NCBI GenBank assembly: GCA_024760545.1
Contig: CP060501.1
Coordinates: 682,001 to 746,000, forward strand
Direction: 5' to 3'
Source of the DNA: Nitrospira sp.
GTDB taxonomy: Bacteria > Nitrospirota > Nitrospiria > Nitrospirales > Nitrospiraceae
Length of the DNA stretch: 64,000 bases
The notes beneath the pieces are model-generated. The model ran no database searches. It was not told the DNA's origin and saw nothing but the letters and a program-made list of their open reading frames with translations. How positions within the stretch are numbered: position 1 is the stretch's first letter; each line of letters starts with the position of its first letter. Made by a program: the position numbers and the translations under genes. Positions 62,367-64,000 of this stretch are shown here, one piece after another.

Positions 62367-64000
62367 TTACCCTCTTATCTGCGCGAGGATCTGTTCCGCC
62401 TCTCGCCGTCCTTCGAATTGATCCGGACTCTTGAGAGCTTTCGATAGGTAGGTACGGGCTTCCGCCTGCTTCCCGGACTGAAAGAATGCTATCCCAAGAT
62501 GATAATTCAGGACAGAGATTTCCGGAGATTTGGCAACAGCCTGCTTCATCAATCGAATCGCTTCTTCCTGTTGTCCCATTTTAAATCGCACCCAACCAAG
62601 CGTATCGATAAACAGCGGATGTGGTGCTTCCTTCTCAAAATCGCGGCTCAACGCGAAGGCTCTGTGGAGACTTGATGGATCGCCTTTTCGCTCAACGAGC
62701 AAAACAGCCAGGTTATTGGCTGCAAGCACATTGCGGGGATTCGCACGTAGCGCTGACTCATACGCGGCCATGGCGGAGTCAGTCTGTCCTTTGTCCGAAT
62801 GAGCGGAGGCCAACAGCATGTACAACTCTTCACTGTCGGGATTAGCTTTCAGACCGTTTTCGAGAACCTGCACAGCCACATCAGGCATTTTCTGCGCCAA
62901 GGCCAATGAGGCCCAGCTCAGCCATGGTGATATCCACTTCGGATTCAATCGCACGGCTTCGCGAAACTGAGCGGCCGCAGCTTCCTGCTCTCTCGTGATG
63001 GACAAGACCTCTCCGAGTAACCCATGGGCGAATGGATGGTTTGGACGTGAAGCCAGAATCGATTCCAAGCGAGCTCTCGCTTGGACGGTCTGACCTTGAG
63101 CCACTTCAAGCTTCACAAGAGACAGCAGCGGTTCTGGATCGTTTGGTGCCGCCACCACAGCACGTTCATAGGCGCTCCGAGCTTCCTCCACACGGCGTTG
63201 CCCCTCATAAAATCGCCCTTCAGCCATCGACGCCACGGAATTGCCGGCCGGTATCTGACGGATCCGCACCAAGGTCTGTTCAGCTCCCTGCCAGTTCTTC
63301 GTCGCCAAATCCAGCGTCATCAGCATGTCAAGAGCGGCCACATCATCCGGTCGCTGTTTCAGCAGTTCGTCGAGCCGGGCACGAGCCTGTTGGTAGCGCC
63401 CGCTTTTGCTTTCCAACACGGCAAGGGACCGTTTCGCATCCACCTGGTCGGGATACAACGCAACTGCCCGCTCAAAACTTTCCTTTGCAAGGTTGGTTTC
63501 ACCGGTCAGCTGATAGGCCTGACCAAGCAGATACTGAACCGTTGCCAGCTCGGGCTGATCGTGCAAGACCGTGCGAAATGCCTGTACGGCATCCTTCCCA
63601 TTCCGTCTGGCCAAAGCCATTCGACCTGATAGGATCAGCCCATCGGAAGAACGAGGATTGGCTTTTAACACTTCCTCCACTTGACGCTCAGCTTCGACTT
63701 CCCTCCCCGCGAGGAGATCCATCTCGGCCAACCTCACCTTGGCTTCCAGACTGACAGGCTTCCCCTTATATTCCTCAACCAACGCGGAATAGCGCTCCCG
63801 TGCTTTTGCGTCTTGCCCGCTCCTCTTATAGAGGGTCGCGAGTCCGAATTGAATGTGGCTTGAATACGGCAGATGTGCGGCAGCCTCGAGAAGTACCCGC
63901 TCGGCGGAAGGAACATCCCTTCGATTCATAAAAAAGTCGGCCAACATAAGGCGGCATTGCTCGCTGTCCGGATCCAGGGTTACCGCCTCGCGCAGGACCG
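62367..64000 (-). CDS. PrsT-like TPR protein (5' part beyond window)
   Basis: At least 544 residues, still open at the right edge, so the start is outside. About a dozen TPR units cover the visible part, for example RVLLEAAAHLPYSSHIQFGL, GLILSGRMALARRNGKDAVQ, VQYLLGQAYQLTGETNLAKE and DTLGWVRFKMGQQEEAIRLM. It ends REAEQILAQIRG. PrsT of the PEP-CTERM system is a large TPR lipoprotein at this position; the missing N-terminus would show whether it has a lipobox. Confidence 0.82.
   Translation of the reverse strand, partial: VLREAVTLDPDSEQCRLMLADFFMNRRDVPSAERVLLEAAAHLPYSSHIQFGLATLYKRSGQDAKARERYSALVEEYKGKPVSLEAKVRLAEMDLLAGREVEAERQVEEVLKANPRSSDGLILSGRMALARRNGKDAVQAFRTVLHDQPELATVQYLLGQAYQLTGETNLAKESFERAVALYPDQVDAKRSLAVLESKSGRYQQARARLDELLKQRPDDVAALDMLMTLDLATKNWQGAEQTLVRIRQIPAGNSVASMAEGRFYEGQRRVEEARSAYERAVVAAPNDPEPLLSLVKLEVAQGQTVQARARLESILASRPNHPFAHGLLGEVLSITREQEAAAAQFREAVRLNPKWISPWLSWASLALAQKMPDVAVQVLENGLKANPDSEELYMLLASAHSDKGQTDSAMAAYESALRANPRNVLAANNLAVLLVERKGDPSSLHRAFALSRDFEKEAPHPLFIDTLGWVRFKMGQQEEAIRLMKQAVAKSPEISVLNYHLGIAFFQSGKQAEARTYLSKALKSPDQFEGRREAEQILAQIRG

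Overview
The window is about 64 kb of chromosomal DNA, GC-rich by eye, with densely packed genes and no rRNA, tRNA, CRISPR array, insertion sequence or phage gene that I can recognise. The gene content fits a Gram-negative, aerobic autotroph-like bacterium, most likely Nitrospirota of the genus Nitrospira. It has many outer-membrane barrels and lipoproteins, two-subunit pyruvate carboxylase, a hemE-hemH-hemG run, an NtrY-type kinase and an exosortase/PEP-CTERM type exopolysaccharide locus. The genus is inferred from gene content and style, not from a marker gene.

Layout. 1-6 kb: NtrY-like sensor kinase (cut by the window), DUF1844 protein, MazG, a membrane-anchored unknown and a Sel1-repeat protein. 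6-14 kb: an FNR-type oxidoreductase, a heme operon (hemE-hemH-hemG, minus strand), a fatty-acid desaturase with a promoter and inverted repeat, and a DMT exporter. 13.8-16 kb: FmdB zinc ribbon, PstS-like binding protein, IPT/TIG protein and a secreted HMA-like protein. 16.3-19.5 kb: a visibly more AT-rich patch with an SGNH-like protein, a membrane polyferredoxin and a DUF5989 protein. 20.6-22.6 kb: a Tat-exported PhoX/DUF839 gene split by a one-base frameshift. 24-32 kb: pyruvate carboxylase A and B, a lipoprotein alpha/beta hydrolase, a lipoprotein thiol peroxidase without its resolving cysteine, SthA transhydrogenase and TenA. 32-46.5 kb: Tex, an NlpC/P60 lipoprotein, fumarase, Hsp20, citrate synthase, an ArsC/Spx-like protein, a J-domain protein coupled to RNase D, an outer-membrane barrel, CsbD and an ACT-malic enzyme. 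46.6-50.3 kb: a 1226-residue fusion of a thioredoxin-fold/YyaL (SPATA20-like) protein with an aldo/keto reductase. 50.3-55.8 kb: Pal-like lipoprotein, Ppx/GppA, two tandem divergent thymidylate-kinase-like P-loop proteins, SixA, and an overlapping CBS / PsiE-like / small winged-helix trio. 55.9-64 kb: a tight minus-strand exopolysaccharide operon (TPR protein, Wza-like, barrel, Wzz/GumC-like, CpsD-like kinase, ExeA-like ATPase with TPRs) plus a stand-alone TPR protein.

How the parts fit. Pyruvate carboxylase, malic enzyme, citrate synthase, fumarase and SthA place much of the C3/C4 node and NADPH/NADH exchange in one stretch, although not in one operon. The ppx - kinase-like - kinase-like - sixA - CBS - psiE block reads as a phosphate/polyphosphate-related neighbourhood. 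I regard it as the best candidate for an undescribed system, because the two kinase-like paralogues lack the TMP-kinase substrate motif and one has lost the Walker A lysine. The right end matches the conserved gene set of exosortase-linked polysaccharide export, but no exosortase lies inside the window.
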